A DNA stretch of 64,000 bases from JACQKT01 sp038063055 (GTDB taxonomy: Bacteria > Patescibacteriota > Minisyncoccia > UBA6257 > 2-01-FULL-56-20). The position numbers were made by a program, and so were the translations under genes. The stretch lies in contig JBBTVY010000005.1 in assembly GCA_038063055.1 (NCBI GenBank), positions 1-64,000 of the forward strand. Reading direction: 5' to 3'. This document shows positions 18,861-28,800 of this stretch, piece after piece. Within the stretch, counting starts at the first letter, position 1. Every line of letters begins with the position of its first letter. Below the pieces are notes generated by a model that saw only the letters and a program-made list of their open reading frames with translations, searched no databases and was not told the origin of the DNA.

Positions 18861-21656
18861 TTATCGAATTCCTAATAACGGCCCAAAGGCACTTAACACT
18901 TGGGCGAAAAATCCCTGATTAACCGGTTCAATCATTGAACCCGGGCCGAACTGCTGGCATGCCGGATCCTGATAATTTTGCATGCAGTAGGCCTGGCATT
19001 CTTCGGGAGTTTTGCAGCCGCCTGGTCCAGTAAAATCAGCGCCACCATCTCCCGATGTCGGCGTTTGCGATTGATATGCAGTACAACGAGAGTCACCTAT
19101 ATTGGCCTTACAAAATTCTTCCCATGAAGAGTATCCCTGCGGAATCGCCGACTGGTCCCCGCCTTGTTGCTGTTGTACCCCACTATCTCCGCCCTTGGGC
19201 TGGCAGGACTGAAATTTAGCTTGAACAGACGGGTCGGGTGTTCCCTGCTGTTGTTCTCCGTCGCCACCGCCACCGCCTAAAGAATTAAGGCAGGCCTGAA
19301 ATTCACCGCATGATTTAGTAAGACACGCGTTAACTTTTTCTTTTTGGCAGGCCTGGACTTTCGCATTAACTTTTGGATCGGGCGTACCTTGCGCTTGTGG
19401 CTGGCCGCTCGGCGCTTGATCGCCACCTTGCTGGAGAGACTTCATGCAGGCGTCAAATTCCGAGCAAGAAAACGCAAGGCAAATATCTATCTTCTCCCGA
19501 AGACAGGATAACGCTCTTGCCTGTACTTTTTTCCCGCTTTCGTCCTGTGGTCCTTCTTGTCCGGATGATTGCTGATTGCCCTTAGGCAAAGCGTCAAAAC
19601 ACGAGTTGAACTCGGCACAGGTGGCTTTACTTAAACAGACCTCAATTTCTTTACGGATATCCTGACCCATCAAGCTCTCGCATTTTCTCTGTGCTGTTTC
19701 TAAGGCGGGTGACTTTGCTTCTGATTGTGTTATTTTTCCGGCCTTGAATCGTCCAAAAAAAGAGGGACCCAATTCTTTCTCCATGCAGGCAAGCCACTCT
19801 GGAGGAGCTTTATCAAGTGATGTCATAAACTTACGCTGTTCTTCAATGTTTTTAAGATCTTCTTCGCTGAGCATGCCGTGGTCCTTAGCCCAGTTAAAGC
19901 AGGTGTCCTGGTTAATGACACAGAATGCCTCACAGTCGGCTTTGCTCTTGCAACCGCCGGGGCCCGAGGTGATTTTAAATTTTTTGGCCATTTCCGCTTC
20001 TTCTTTTGAGATAAAGCCGGCGCGCACCGCAAAATCCACACACTCATCAATGTGCGCTTCACTTTTGCAGTAACTGTCACACGCCTCTCGCGACCTGCAA
20101 TTCCCCGGACCCTTACCGCCGGTTTTCTTCACGATATCGGCTTCCTCTCTTGTCATAAAACCAACTTTCACTGCAAAATCAATGCACTCATTAGTGTGAG
20201 TGTCGCTCGCGCAATAGGCATCGCATGATTCTTTTGTCGTGCATCCGCCGGGCAACTTTCCGCCGCTCTTAAGATACGGGAGTATTTTATTGACCGCCTC
20301 GGCGTCTTCTTTTGGTATAAATCCGGCTTTCTGGGCAAATTCCATGCACACAACCGCATTAGCCGAGTTTTCACAATACTTCAAACAACTTTCTTTGGTT
20401 TTGCAGTTTCCCGGAAACGCCACGCCCGCCTTTTTAACATCGGTTATCTTGCGTATTTCTTTTAATTCGTCGGCACTGGCCAATTTAAACTTTTCCACAA
20501 AATTGACGCATTCCTCCAGGTGGTCAATGTCTTCGCAGTATGTTCGGCAGGCAACCTCATCTTTGCACTGGCCGGGACTTTCTCCTTTTTCCATTGCCGC
20601 AAAAACACCTTTTTTCTCCTCAGGCACTTCTATCGTTAATCCGACTTTTTTGGCAAATGTGACACATTTTGAGTAATTGCTTGATACACTGCAGTAGGTT
20701 TTGCAATCTTCTTGGCTACCACAACTCCCCAACTCTACTACCGGGTATGCAATGGCCACTGGTTCAGGTATTAACATTCCCCGTGGTTCAGATGTCTGTG
20801 GTTCAGACCCTAGATACGACTGACACCTGCTATCGTTGCCCACATTGAATGTGGACACAATTTCTGATTGACTCAACGTCCTGTTGTATACGGAAACCCC
20901 ACCGATCACGCCGAAGAAAGGTTCGGCAGCGCCACCCCGGTCCCATGCCCCGAGCGTGAATGGCGCCTCGCTTGTGGTGTTGGCGCCCGGAGCTTCGGCG
21001 GTTCCTTTCAGCTTGCCATCTACATATAATTTCATGGTACCGGAGCCGTCTCTCGTAGCAACGACATGGTACCAAGTATCCGTGTTAATAGTCGTAGTGA
21101 TTTTACCTCGGGATTCGCCAGAGATACCGGCGGATTCTCCTGCAAAAAACTCCAACATTCGATCATCCCCGCCCGCTTTCAGCCAATATCCATACCCGGG
21201 ACCTCTCACTGGATAATTTGACTTTCTGATGATGTTACCTGCGGGTATTCCACTGCCGCGGAGCCCCAAACGAAACCAAACTTCCAATGAAAACGGGCCT
21301 GTTCCAAAATTTAAACTCTTGGAATTTTCCATCCTGATATATCCGCTGGATCCATCAGGATGAAAATTATTCCCATTTTCCCAAGAACGAATAGTGACTC
21401 CGCCATGGATCGTTCCATTATTTCTCGCCTTCATATCCGCGACGGTTTTCATCTCCGAGGCGGTTTTCCCCGTAACCGTATCTCCATTCCACCGACTAAC
21501 CAAACCAGAAGGGGGTTCTGGGCAAATCTTTCCAGATAGTGAGGTCTGTCCAATTCCTTCTCCTTCGTTTTGAGCAAAAACGATATAAGTGCTGACTAAA
21601 AACAACAAGACTATTATTGATGGGAATATAAAAGTTTTCTTCGGAGAGATTGGCAT
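18861..21656 (-). CDS. secreted LamG-domain protein with many cysteine-rich repeats
   Basis: 931 residues from the ATG at 21656. A longer frame exists but would overlap the upstream gene and lacks a signal. A signal peptide (IFPSIIVLLFLVSTYIVFA) leads to a LamG/concanavalin-like domain (about 40-270, with SLEVWFRLG, TWYHVVATRDGSGTMKLYVDG and GVSVYNRTLS). After it come at least seven units of the form C-x4-5-C-x3-C/F-C followed by C-x2-F-A-x-K-x-G-F, then a Gln/Gly-rich tail with further cysteine pairs. It is probably a disulfide-stabilised surface protein binding a glycan or partner. It starts one base after the 79-residue membrane protein gene. Confidence 0.8.
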   Translation of the reverse strand: MPISPKKTFIFPSIIVLLFLVSTYIVFAQNEGEGIGQTSLSGKICPEPPSGLVSRWNGDTVTGKTASEMKTVADMKARNNGTIHGGVTIRSWENGNNFHPDGSSGYIRMENSKSLNFGTGPFSLEVWFRLGLRGSGIPAGNIIRKSNYPVRGPGYGYWLKAGGDDRMLEFFAGESAGISGESRGKITTTINTDTWYHVVATRDGSGTMKLYVDGKLKGTAEAPGANTTSEAPFTLGAWDRGGAAEPFFGVIGGVSVYNRTLSQSEIVSTFNVGNDSRCQSYLGSEPQTSEPRGMLIPEPVAIAYPVVELGSCGSQEDCKTYCSVSSNYSKCVTFAKKVGLTIEVPEEKKGVFAAMEKGESPGQCKDEVACRTYCEDIDHLEECVNFVEKFKLASADELKEIRKITDVKKAGVAFPGNCKTKESCLKYCENSANAVVCMEFAQKAGFIPKEDAEAVNKILPYLKSGGKLPGGCTTKESCDAYCASDTHTNECIDFAVKVGFMTREEADIVKKTGGKGPGNCRSREACDSYCKSEAHIDECVDFAVRAGFISKEEAEMAKKFKITSGPGGCKSKADCEAFCVINQDTCFNWAKDHGMLSEEDLKNIEEQRKFMTSLDKAPPEWLACMEKELGPSFFGRFKAGKITQSEAKSPALETAQRKCESLMGQDIRKEIEVCLSKATCAEFNSCFDALPKGNQQSSGQEGPQDESGKKVQARALSCLREKIDICLAFSCSEFDACMKSLQQGGDQAPSGQPQAQGTPDPKVNAKVQACQKEKVNACLTKSCGEFQACLNSLGGGGGDGEQQQGTPDPSVQAKFQSCQPKGGDSGVQQQQGGDQSAIPQGYSSWEEFCKANIGDSRCTAYQSQTPTSGDGGADFTGPGGCKTPEECQAYCMQNYQDPACQQFGPGSMIEPVNQGFFAQVLSAFGPLLGIR

Positions 21657-21657
21657 A

Positions 21658-21897
21658 TTATTCAAAAGGGTTTTTATAAATTGTATCAAAGGGATTTTTT
21701 TGTTCTTTGAAGGGATTAGTATCCGGCACCTGACCCTGAAGTTGGTTTTGTGTCTTGTCAAAAATTTCGCTCCCCAGCGAAGGAACTCCTTCCGAAGACG
21801 GGGCTTGCTTACTCTTTGACCAATACCAAAAACCGACCCCGCCGACCGCGAGAACCAATACAGCGACAACAATAGAGATGAGTTTCTTATTACCCAC
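21658..21897 (-). CDS. small membrane-anchored protein
   Basis: 79 residues from a GTG start (MGNKKLIS). One N-terminal helix (IVVAVLVLAVGGVGFWYW) is followed by a polar, Pro/Asn/Gln-rich outer region (about 28-79) with no recognised domain. A TATAAT lies 12 bases before the start in a run of GGTATAA repeats. It is transcribed with the LamG protein (one-base gap), so the two may act together at the surface. Confidence 0.65.
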   Translation of the reverse strand: MGNKKLISIVVAVLVLAVGGVGFWYWSKSKQAPSSEGVPSLGSEIFDKTQNQLQGQVPDTNPFKEQKNPFDTIYKNPFE

Positions 21898-22027
21898 AGT
21901 TATTATTTTATTATATTTTAATTATACCTTATTATACCTTATACCAAAATTATCGACGCGAGAGGCACAACCCAAACTTGGAGGCCCGCTAATAACGATT
22001 TTATCGAGAGGCCGAATAGCCCTGAAA

Positions 22028-22049
22028 ACGCTCAATAAACGCTCAATAA
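22028..22049. repeat. two tandem 11-base units
   Basis: ACGCTCAATAA occurs twice in the divergent region before the S8 protease, 20 bases upstream of its -35. It may be an operator. Confidence 0.55.
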
Positions 22050-22068
22050 ACCGATTTATTTCACCGAC

Positions 22069-22097
22069 TTGACAGACCGCTGATTTCGGCCTACCGT
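22069..22097 (+). promoter_or_regulatory. promoter of the S8 protease gene
   Basis: Perfect -35 TTGACA (22069-22074), 17-base spacer, weak -10 TACCGT (22092-22097), then 8 bases to the ATG. Confidence 0.5.
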
Positions 22098-22105
22098 TAA
22101 AACAT

Positions 22106-23347
22106 ATGAAAAAAATACTTTTCCTTACTCTTATTGCGGTCATCGCGCTGGTTTCCGTAAGCGCGGTCTTGGTCGCCTCAAGCGCCAGCGACCGTTTACC
22201 CGGGCAGGTGCTCGTCAAATTTAAAGAAGGTACGCCCGCGCATACAGTTGAAGCGGTTATTAATTCCGGCAGAGGAAAAATTGCCGATAGAATCGAAGCG
22301 CTCGGCGTTTTGGTGGTAAGCGTTCCGGCGGCTCAAGAAGAGAGAGTCGTCGCCGCGCTTTCCCGCAATCCGCACGTTGAGTACGCGGAGTTGGATTATC
22401 TCGCCTTCGCCGTGCTTACTCCAAACGACCCATCTTTTGCGCCGAATCAGTGGGGATTGGAAAACACGGGACAGAGTATAGGAGGACAGGAGGGTTCGGT
22501 GGATGCTGATATTGATGCTCCCACTGCCTGGAATACGACTCTGGGTAGCAGTAGCGTGCGGATAGCCATTCTCGATTCCGGTATTGACCAAGACCATGAG
22601 GACCTCTCCGCTAAAATTGTTGTTCATCGGAATTTTACGACTTCTACCACAACTGACGACCTCTACGGTCATGGCACTCATGTAGGAGGAATAGCGGCGG
22701 CTATAACCAATAATGGAATTGGAGTTGCCGGGGGCTGTCCGAATTGCGTTTTAATGAACGGGAAGGTGCTGGGCGATAACGGCTCCGGAGCATACTCGTG
22801 GATAACCAATGGAATCATCTGGGTGGCTGACAACGGCGCCAAAGTGATTAACTTGAGCCTCGGCGGAACCTCTCCTTCCAAGACACTGGAGAGAGCGGTG
22901 AATTATGCCTGGAACAAGGGCGTGGTGGTAGTGGCAGCGGCAGGAAACTGCGGCTGCAGGCAGAAAATTTATCCCGCCGCATATAAGAACGTGATTGCGG
23001 TTGCCGCAACCAACAATCTGGATAAAAAAGCGTCTTTCTCGAGTTATGACGCGCGCTGGGTGGATATAGCGGCGCCCGGAGAAAACATCTTCTCGACTTT
23101 TCCGAACCACGCATTTTACATCCAGACACTATACGGCCGCTCCCAGAACTACGATTTTGCGAACGGGACCTCCATGGCTTCCCCAATGACTGCCGCCGCA
23201 GCCGCGCTTGTTTGGTCAACCCCTTACGGGACATCGGCCGCGGCAGTGCGGTCGCGCTTGGAACAAACAGCCGACAAGATTGGCGGCACCGGAACATATT
23301 GGTTCTCGGGACGGGTCAACGCCGGCGCGGCGGTTGCGCCTCAATAA
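22106..23347 (+). CDS. subtilisin-like secreted serine protease (S8)
   Basis: 413 residues. A signal peptide (about 1-28) and an inhibitor-type propeptide (about 30-100, LPGQVLVKFKEG then YAELDY) precede the catalytic domain. The triad is Asp157 (AILDSGID), His189 (GHGTHVGG) and Ser356 (NGTSMASP), with oxyanion Asn281 (AAAGN). Two cysteine pairs (C211/C214, C282/C284) may form disulfides. It resembles thermitase-type subtilases and ends shortly after the core with no extra domain or cell-wall anchor, so it is probably released. A perfect-stem terminator follows, convergent with the helicase gene. Likely roles are protein turnover or processing of surface proteins (inference). Confidence 0.95.
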   Translation: MKKILFLTLIAVIALVSVSAVLVASSASDRLPGQVLVKFKEGTPAHTVEAVINSGRGKIADRIEALGVLVVSVPAAQEERVVAALSRNPHVEYAELDYLAFAVLTPNDPSFAPNQWGLENTGQSIGGQEGSVDADIDAPTAWNTTLGSSSVRIAILDSGIDQDHEDLSAKIVVHRNFTTSTTTDDLYGHGTHVGGIAAAITNNGIGVAGGCPNCVLMNGKVLGDNGSGAYSWITNGIIWVADNGAKVINLSLGGTSPSKTLERAVNYAWNKGVVVVAAAGNCGCRQKIYPAAYKNVIAVAATNNLDKKASFSSYDARWVDIAAPGENIFSTFPNHAFYIQTLYGRSQNYDFANGTSMASPMTAAAAALVWSTPYGTSAAAVRSRLEQTADKIGGTGTYWFSGRVNAGAAVAPQ

Positions 23348-23370
23348 GCCGACTAAACGCTGATTTCCAA

Positions 23371-23406
23371 AACAAATAGCGCCTAACGGCGCTATTTGTT
23401 TTTATT
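23371..23406. terminator. strong terminator between S8 protease and DEAD-box helicase
   Basis: AACAAATAGCGCC and GGCGCTATTTGTT form a 13-bp stem with a 4-base loop, then TTTATTTTT. The A-rich left side lets it act for both strands. Confidence 0.88.
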
Positions 23407-23438
23407 TTTCCGGCCGCAGATAACTCGCTCCTTTGAAT

Positions 23439-24701
23439 TTACCTTCTCCTCCATTTCGGGGGATTGAATCGGCGCTGTTGCGGGCGTCCCTGGTATCGGC
23501 TGAAACTGGAACCGGGACGGCCGCGGCCCGGAACGGGACGCCTTGCCCCGGCGTAAGACGGAGCGGAAGATGTCATCATTCGCGCCGGAGGAAGTTCGGG
23601 AAGTTTTGAAAGCGGCAGGACGGAACGGATAAGGCGCTCAATGTCGCGGACGTCGCCTTTCTGGCTGGGCATGGCGAATGAAATTGCGTGACCGGCGCCG
23701 CCCGCGCGCGCGGTCCGCCCGATGCGATGGACGTAATCTTCCGAGCTTTGCGGAAGGTCGTAATTAAGAACGAGTTCTATTCCCTTCACGTCTATGCCTC
23801 TCGCGGCAATGTCGGTCGCGACAAGAATGCGGTATTTGCCGTTGCGAAATCCTTCAAGCGCCTCTTTCCGCTGTCCGAGCGAGCGATTGGAGTGCAATTC
23901 GGCGGATGAATATCCGAGTGAGCGGATTCCGGCGGCAAGTTTTTTGGCTCCGTGTTTAGTTCGGGAAAAAACGAGCGCCGAACCGCGGTATTCCCCCAAT
24001 ATTTTTTCCAAAAGCCGCGACTTGTCATGTTTCTCCACAAAGAAAAGTTCCTGGGTGACTTTCTCGACAGTAGTGCCGGAAGGAGCGATTTCTATTCGCA
24101 CGGGGAGTTTCATGTAACCCCTCGCTATCGCGACGATTGCCTGGGGCATCGTCGCCGAAAAAAGCATTGTCTGCCGTTCGCGGGGAAGAACGTTCAATAT
24201 CCGTTTCAGTTGCGGAGCGAAACCCATATCGAGCATCCGGTCGGCTTCATCGAGCACGAGAATGGCCACCGACTTCAAAGAAACCGTCTTTTGTTCCATA
24301 TGGTCGATGATTCTTCCCGGCGTTCCGATAACGATTTGCGGATTTTTGCGGAGCGCTTGAATCTGGCGGCCGATTGGTTCGCCGCCTATCAAAACCGCGG
24401 CCCTTACCCCGAGAGTCGTTCCAACTTTATGAAAAACATCGTGTACTTGAAGGGCAAGTTCCCGGGTCGGCAGGATAACAAGTCCCTGCTTCCCGCTAAG
24501 AGCCATCTGAAGCATGGGTACTCCGAAAGCCAGGGTTTTTCCGGTTCCCGTTTGCGCGACGCCTATGAGGTCTTTCCCTTCGATTGCCGGAGGAATCGAT
24601 TTTTCCTGAATAGGGGTGGGAATCTTAAAGTGAAGGCGGTCGAGCACCCCCAAAATATTCGGCGCGATGCCCAGATTATGGAAACCGGAATGTTGGTTCA
24701 T
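23439..24701 (-). CDS. DEAD-box ATP-dependent RNA helicase (RhlE/CsdA type)
   Basis: 420 residues. All core motifs are present in order: Q motif (FKIPTPIQEKSIP), motif I (AQTGTGKT), Ia (PTRELA), GG, Ib (TPGR), II (DEAD), III (SAT), then the second RecA domain with IV to VI (RGIDVKG, HRIGRTARAG). The C-terminal ~60 residues are basic and rich in Arg, Gly, Pro and Ser (RRPVPGRGRPG), an RNA-binding tail as in RhlE. It probably unwinds RNA during ribosome assembly or mRNA decay. It is isolated, with a possible TATTCA box just before the ATG. Confidence 0.94.
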   Translation of the reverse strand: MNQHSGFHNLGIAPNILGVLDRLHFKIPTPIQEKSIPPAIEGKDLIGVAQTGTGKTLAFGVPMLQMALSGKQGLVILPTRELALQVHDVFHKVGTTLGVRAAVLIGGEPIGRQIQALRKNPQIVIGTPGRIIDHMEQKTVSLKSVAILVLDEADRMLDMGFAPQLKRILNVLPRERQTMLFSATMPQAIVAIARGYMKLPVRIEIAPSGTTVEKVTQELFFVEKHDKSRLLEKILGEYRGSALVFSRTKHGAKKLAAGIRSLGYSSAELHSNRSLGQRKEALEGFRNGKYRILVATDIAARGIDVKGIELVLNYDLPQSSEDYVHRIGRTARAGGAGHAISFAMPSQKGDVRDIERLIRSVLPLSKLPELPPARMMTSSAPSYAGARRPVPGRGRPGSSFSRYQGRPQQRRFNPPKWRRR

Positions 24702-24788
24702 ATTATGAATACCATAACATAAAATCCCCGACCGAAAATAATGTCAGAAATCAGAACGCAAAAAAGTTTCATCGTGACAATTCCATAA

Positions 24789-25778
24789 TTATAGAATTTT
24801 TATTTGGGACAAAGAAACATACTGGTTGATGAGTAAAATGCCGACAACAAGAAGAAGAATTAGAAGTCCATTCATTATAAGGCGCGCGTGCTGAACTTCT
24901 ATTTTTACGAATATATTAAGCGCAAGGGCGATAATGGTGAGGAGTCCGGCCGCATAAAATAGGTAATTTAAAGTTTTTCTCGGAGATGCCGTAATTGATT
25001 CTATGCTTCCCGTCTTATCCGAAACGCCCGCTATGGTTCCGGGCCTTGAAACCGAAGAAGAATCAGCCGCAACTTCATCTCCTTTTACGGCAACAAACCC
25101 CGCGGAACCGGAAGTACCGGCAACTGTTTCATCTTTTATGATTGAAAGCTGGGCAGGATAACCGGCAGCCGATGTCTGTTTTATTCCCGGCAACGGCGCT
25201 TCGGCGGCATAGGACTTTGCCGGTCTGCCGAAAAACTGCACAACAAAATTTGCCTCCCGTCCCTTATAGATTCCCTTAGCGGCGGCAACGCCTATTTCGG
25301 TAAAATTGACGCTTAAAACATTTTCCCTGTGCGACGGCGAACTCATCCACGCGTTTACCACGTCGCTTGAATCAATGAAATTAACCGCCAAATTTTCCCC
25401 GGCGTAAGAAAACTTGTAGCCGACATCCGCGAACCAATACCATGGCGCAACGCCGTCAGGACTTGTATGCGCGAAATACCCTTTTTCGGCCATATCTTTG
25501 ACCTTTTCCATCGCAGCCGCATCAAGGAGAGAATTTCTTTTAAGCGAAGTTAGATTATAAAGCTCCCTGCTTGTATTTGTTTCATCGACAATCGCGCCGG
25601 GCATTATAAGCCCAAAAAATCTCGAATCCGGGAGAATAAAAAACGCGCCCAGCAAAAACATGATTTCCGCGCCGGCAAGGATAATTGCCAGAAAAAGCAC
25701 CGATTTGCTTCTCAAAATATGCGGTTGGTCGTCGTTTTCCTCATGAGGAATGAAATATTTTTTGAACCAGGCGAACAC
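24789..25778 (-). CDS. membrane-anchored CAP (SCP/PR1-like) domain protein
   Basis: 329 residues from the GTG at 25778, chosen because a consensus promoter ends 6 bases before it. A short cytoplasmic stretch (FIPHEENDDQPH) leads to a membrane helix (about 22-45). The CAP domain (about 65-190) has the family residues HTSPDG, GYKFSYAGENLA, MSSPSHRENVL and TEIGVA. A Ser/Thr-rich linker follows and two C-terminal helices return to the membrane. CAP domains in bacteria are secreted and of uncertain function (lipid or peptide binding, or protease); this architecture recurs in Parcubacteria. Confidence 0.88.
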   Translation of the reverse strand: MFAWFKKYFIPHEENDDQPHILRSKSVLFLAIILAGAEIMFLLGAFFILPDSRFFGLIMPGAIVDETNTSRELYNLTSLKRNSLLDAAAMEKVKDMAEKGYFAHTSPDGVAPWYWFADVGYKFSYAGENLAVNFIDSSDVVNAWMSSPSHRENVLSVNFTEIGVAAAKGIYKGREANFVVQFFGRPAKSYAAEAPLPGIKQTSAAGYPAQLSIIKDETVAGTSGSAGFVAVKGDEVAADSSSVSRPGTIAGVSDKTGSIESITASPRKTLNYLFYAAGLLTIIALALNIFVKIEVQHARLIMNGLLILLLVVGILLINQYVSLSQIKIL

Positions 25779-25784
25779 GTCCGC

Positions 25785-25813
25785 ATTATACAATACAACA
25801 AACAAAAATTCAA
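25785..25813 (-). promoter_or_regulatory. leaderless promoter of the CAP protein gene
   Basis: -35 TTGAAT (25813-25808), 17-base spacer, -10 TATAAT (25790-25785), 6 bases, GTG. One of the clearest of its type in the window. Confidence 0.75.
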
Positions 25814-25876
25814 CCCCGTGTATTTCCGGGGCTGAATCGAGGTTTTCGCGCCGCTGTCTTTCGGGACTCCCGTTTT

Positions 25877-28800
25877 TTATCCGGGAACTTGAGACCTAAG
25901 AATTTCGGACAATTGCTGCAACAGGCCGAGAAGCTTGACTTGTAGCGCCAAAACTTGGGCGTTGAGAGCTTCTCGGCTGGCCGAGGTCGTGCTGGCTCCG
26001 GCAACCTGACTGCCGTTCAGTCGCGCTCGGGTAAGCGGGCCGACAAATCCAGTAGCGGAAATGCCGTATTTTTGCTGATAGGCCTTTACTCCTTTTTCGG
26101 TCAGCGGGCCGAAGTATCCCGTAACTCCTCCGGAATAAATTCCCTCTTCCGCGAGCCGTTTTTGAAGCTCCTCGACATCTGAACCGCGCGAGCCGACTTT
26201 AAGGTTTTGAGTGAACTGGAAGACAGAAACTCCGAGTACTTGTCCGGATGGCAAGGCGGAAGCAGGAACTGGAGTTGGGGCTTCTTGCGTCTGGATAAAA
26301 CCACCGCCTCCGCCTCCTCCAGTGCCGCCACCGCCGCTATTGGCCGGAGGACCGCCTACCACCGGTCCTTGAGTGTATGTAGTGAAACTGGTGAAGTGCT
26401 TGGTCCAAATTACCAGGTCGGAACCAACGTCAATCTTGCAGTCCCCCGCCGTTCCAAGCTGGGCATCAACCGCCGCTTGGTTGTCCGCATCGCAAACGGT
26501 GGTTATGTTCGTGAACGCGCCACCGCGGGAATAACCCGCATATTTGCCCGCCTGTCCCGCTATAAGAATTCTCACGGCTTTGCTAAAGAGCAATTCGGTG
26601 TCCCCATAACCAATTTCTATAACCGAGGATACATCAGCGGTGTTGCCGGGCAGAGGTACGGGGTTTACGCTTGAATTTGCTTTGACCTGCGGAAGGTTCA
26701 CGATGCCTGTCCATTCGGAACCGCTCGGCGCAGTGATAGTCGTACCGGACGAAATGGCTACACTGACATTCCCCACAGTTGTATCGGAATTCACGGTAAT
26801 GGCAACTGGAAGAGTTGCCGAATCGCCGCTTTGAAGCGCGGCAACATTGAGAGTTGCGTCATTAACATCTTCCGGCACCGTGATTGTTGAGTCGCCGACA
26901 ACAGAACCGTCCACAACGGCTTCCGTAAAAGTTACATCGAGAGTCGTGCTGGGAGCAAGAATTACTTGGTCTTCTAAGAGAACATTAACAGTCACCGTAT
27001 GCGTTCCCACCACCAAATTGTCAGCGGTATCCACCAGTTCGTATGTAATGGTGTAGGAGCCGGCCGGTGCGTTGGAGTTGAATTTGATTTTGTCTGCGTT
27101 GGTGAAGACGTCGTTTGTAACCAATGAAAATCCGATATCGGTAGTGCAAGTATTGGGATCATCATGACCGCTCGGGAGTACCGCATCGCAGGAGCCGGTA
27201 GCGACTAAATCATTGCCAACTGCCGCAAGCGGATAATGATATGCGTCGGTTAAGGAATCAGTTTGATCTTTCCAACCGACTTCATCCAAGTCCACCATGT
27301 CGGCGGTAAGAGCCGATGGCCCGTTAACCGTCACTTTCCATTTGATGGTTTCGGGGTCTCCAGTTCCAATCGCAGGGCCGGTATAAGTTGTGGCGCGGCC
27401 GATGTATGCGTCACTGCCACGGGCAAGAGTTGAACCGATTTGAGGAGAAAAATCCACGTTGACATCAGCTGGGTCAGCGAGAGTGATGACAGAGGTAATA
27501 ACCTCAACCGTTACCACATGCGTTCCCACCACCGAATTGTCAGCGGTATCCACCAGTTCGTATGTAATGGTGTAGGAGCCGGCCGGTGCGTTGGAGTTGA
27601 ATTTGATTTTGTCTGCGTTGGTGAAGACGTCGTTCGCATCAAGCGAGAAGCCAACCAGAGTGGCGCAACCATTGTCGTGCAAGTCGGCGACATCGCAAGA
27701 GCCAGTTACGATAAGATTGACGCCCACTTGTGTAAATGGATAATGGAATGTGCTCGCGACTATTCCGGCGCCGTCAGGGTCATTGAACCCGACTTCGTCT
27801 AAATCCACCATGTTCGGTGTAAGAACCCCAGGCCCGCTAACCGTCACTTTCCATTTGATGGAGTCAGTGTCTGCTCCGAGAACAGGGCCTGTGTAGGTCG
27901 TGGCGCGGCCGATGTATGCGTCACTGCCACGGGCAAGAGTGGTGTCGATTTGAGGAATGAAAATTTCACTGACTACAGTCGGATTCGCAATGGTGATGAT
28001 GGCGGGATAAACAACTTCAATCGTTGCAGCGGTAAGTTCGTTGGAAACTGGACCGCTACCATTTGCATATACTAATTGGCGTTTAATTGTGTAAGTGCCG
28101 AGAGGCGCTAAGTTCGTAAATCTTATTCTATCTACATTGGTAAAATTATCATTAAGGTCAACCCCAAAGGAATCTACTGCTCCTCCTCCATGATCAGGTG
28201 TAGATTCAGAACCTTGCGCTACTAAAGTGCCGCTTCCCGTAAATGGGTAATGGAAAGTTTCAATATTAGTGGTAACTAAATCTTTCCAACCAATCTCGTC
28301 TAAATCCACCATGCTGGAGACGAATCCCGCTGGACCTTCTATTGTAATTTTCCATTGAACACCTGGAATGATTTCAGCAAAACTTGAAACTGAATTAATG
28401 CTATAATAAGCATTTATGTTTTGAGCTAAGGGACTTTCAAGCGCCGGTTCAAATGTTGTAGCGTTAATTGTAAGATCATCAGGACTCGGTCGTGTTAGGG
28501 TAACTTCTCCCGTAACGTTCACATTTACGACGTAGGCATTACTTAATACAAAATCTGGGTCTGGAGATGTATTTACAAGTTCGTAGGTAATAATGTAATT
28601 ACCCAGCGAAGCATTGGAATTGAATTTAATTTTGTCGGCGTTGGTGAAGACATCGTTTTCATCAAGCGAGAAGCCAATATCGGTCGCGCAATCGGTATGG
28701 TCGGTCATATCAACCGTATCGTCGCAGGAGCCGGTGGCAACAAGACTGCCATCCTCTTGTTCCATAAATGGATAATGGAATACATCGGTTGGGGCGGAGG

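Noticed and set aside
27001..28660. CRISPR array
   Set aside because: The repeats are long coding units of one protein with no spacers and no cas genes.
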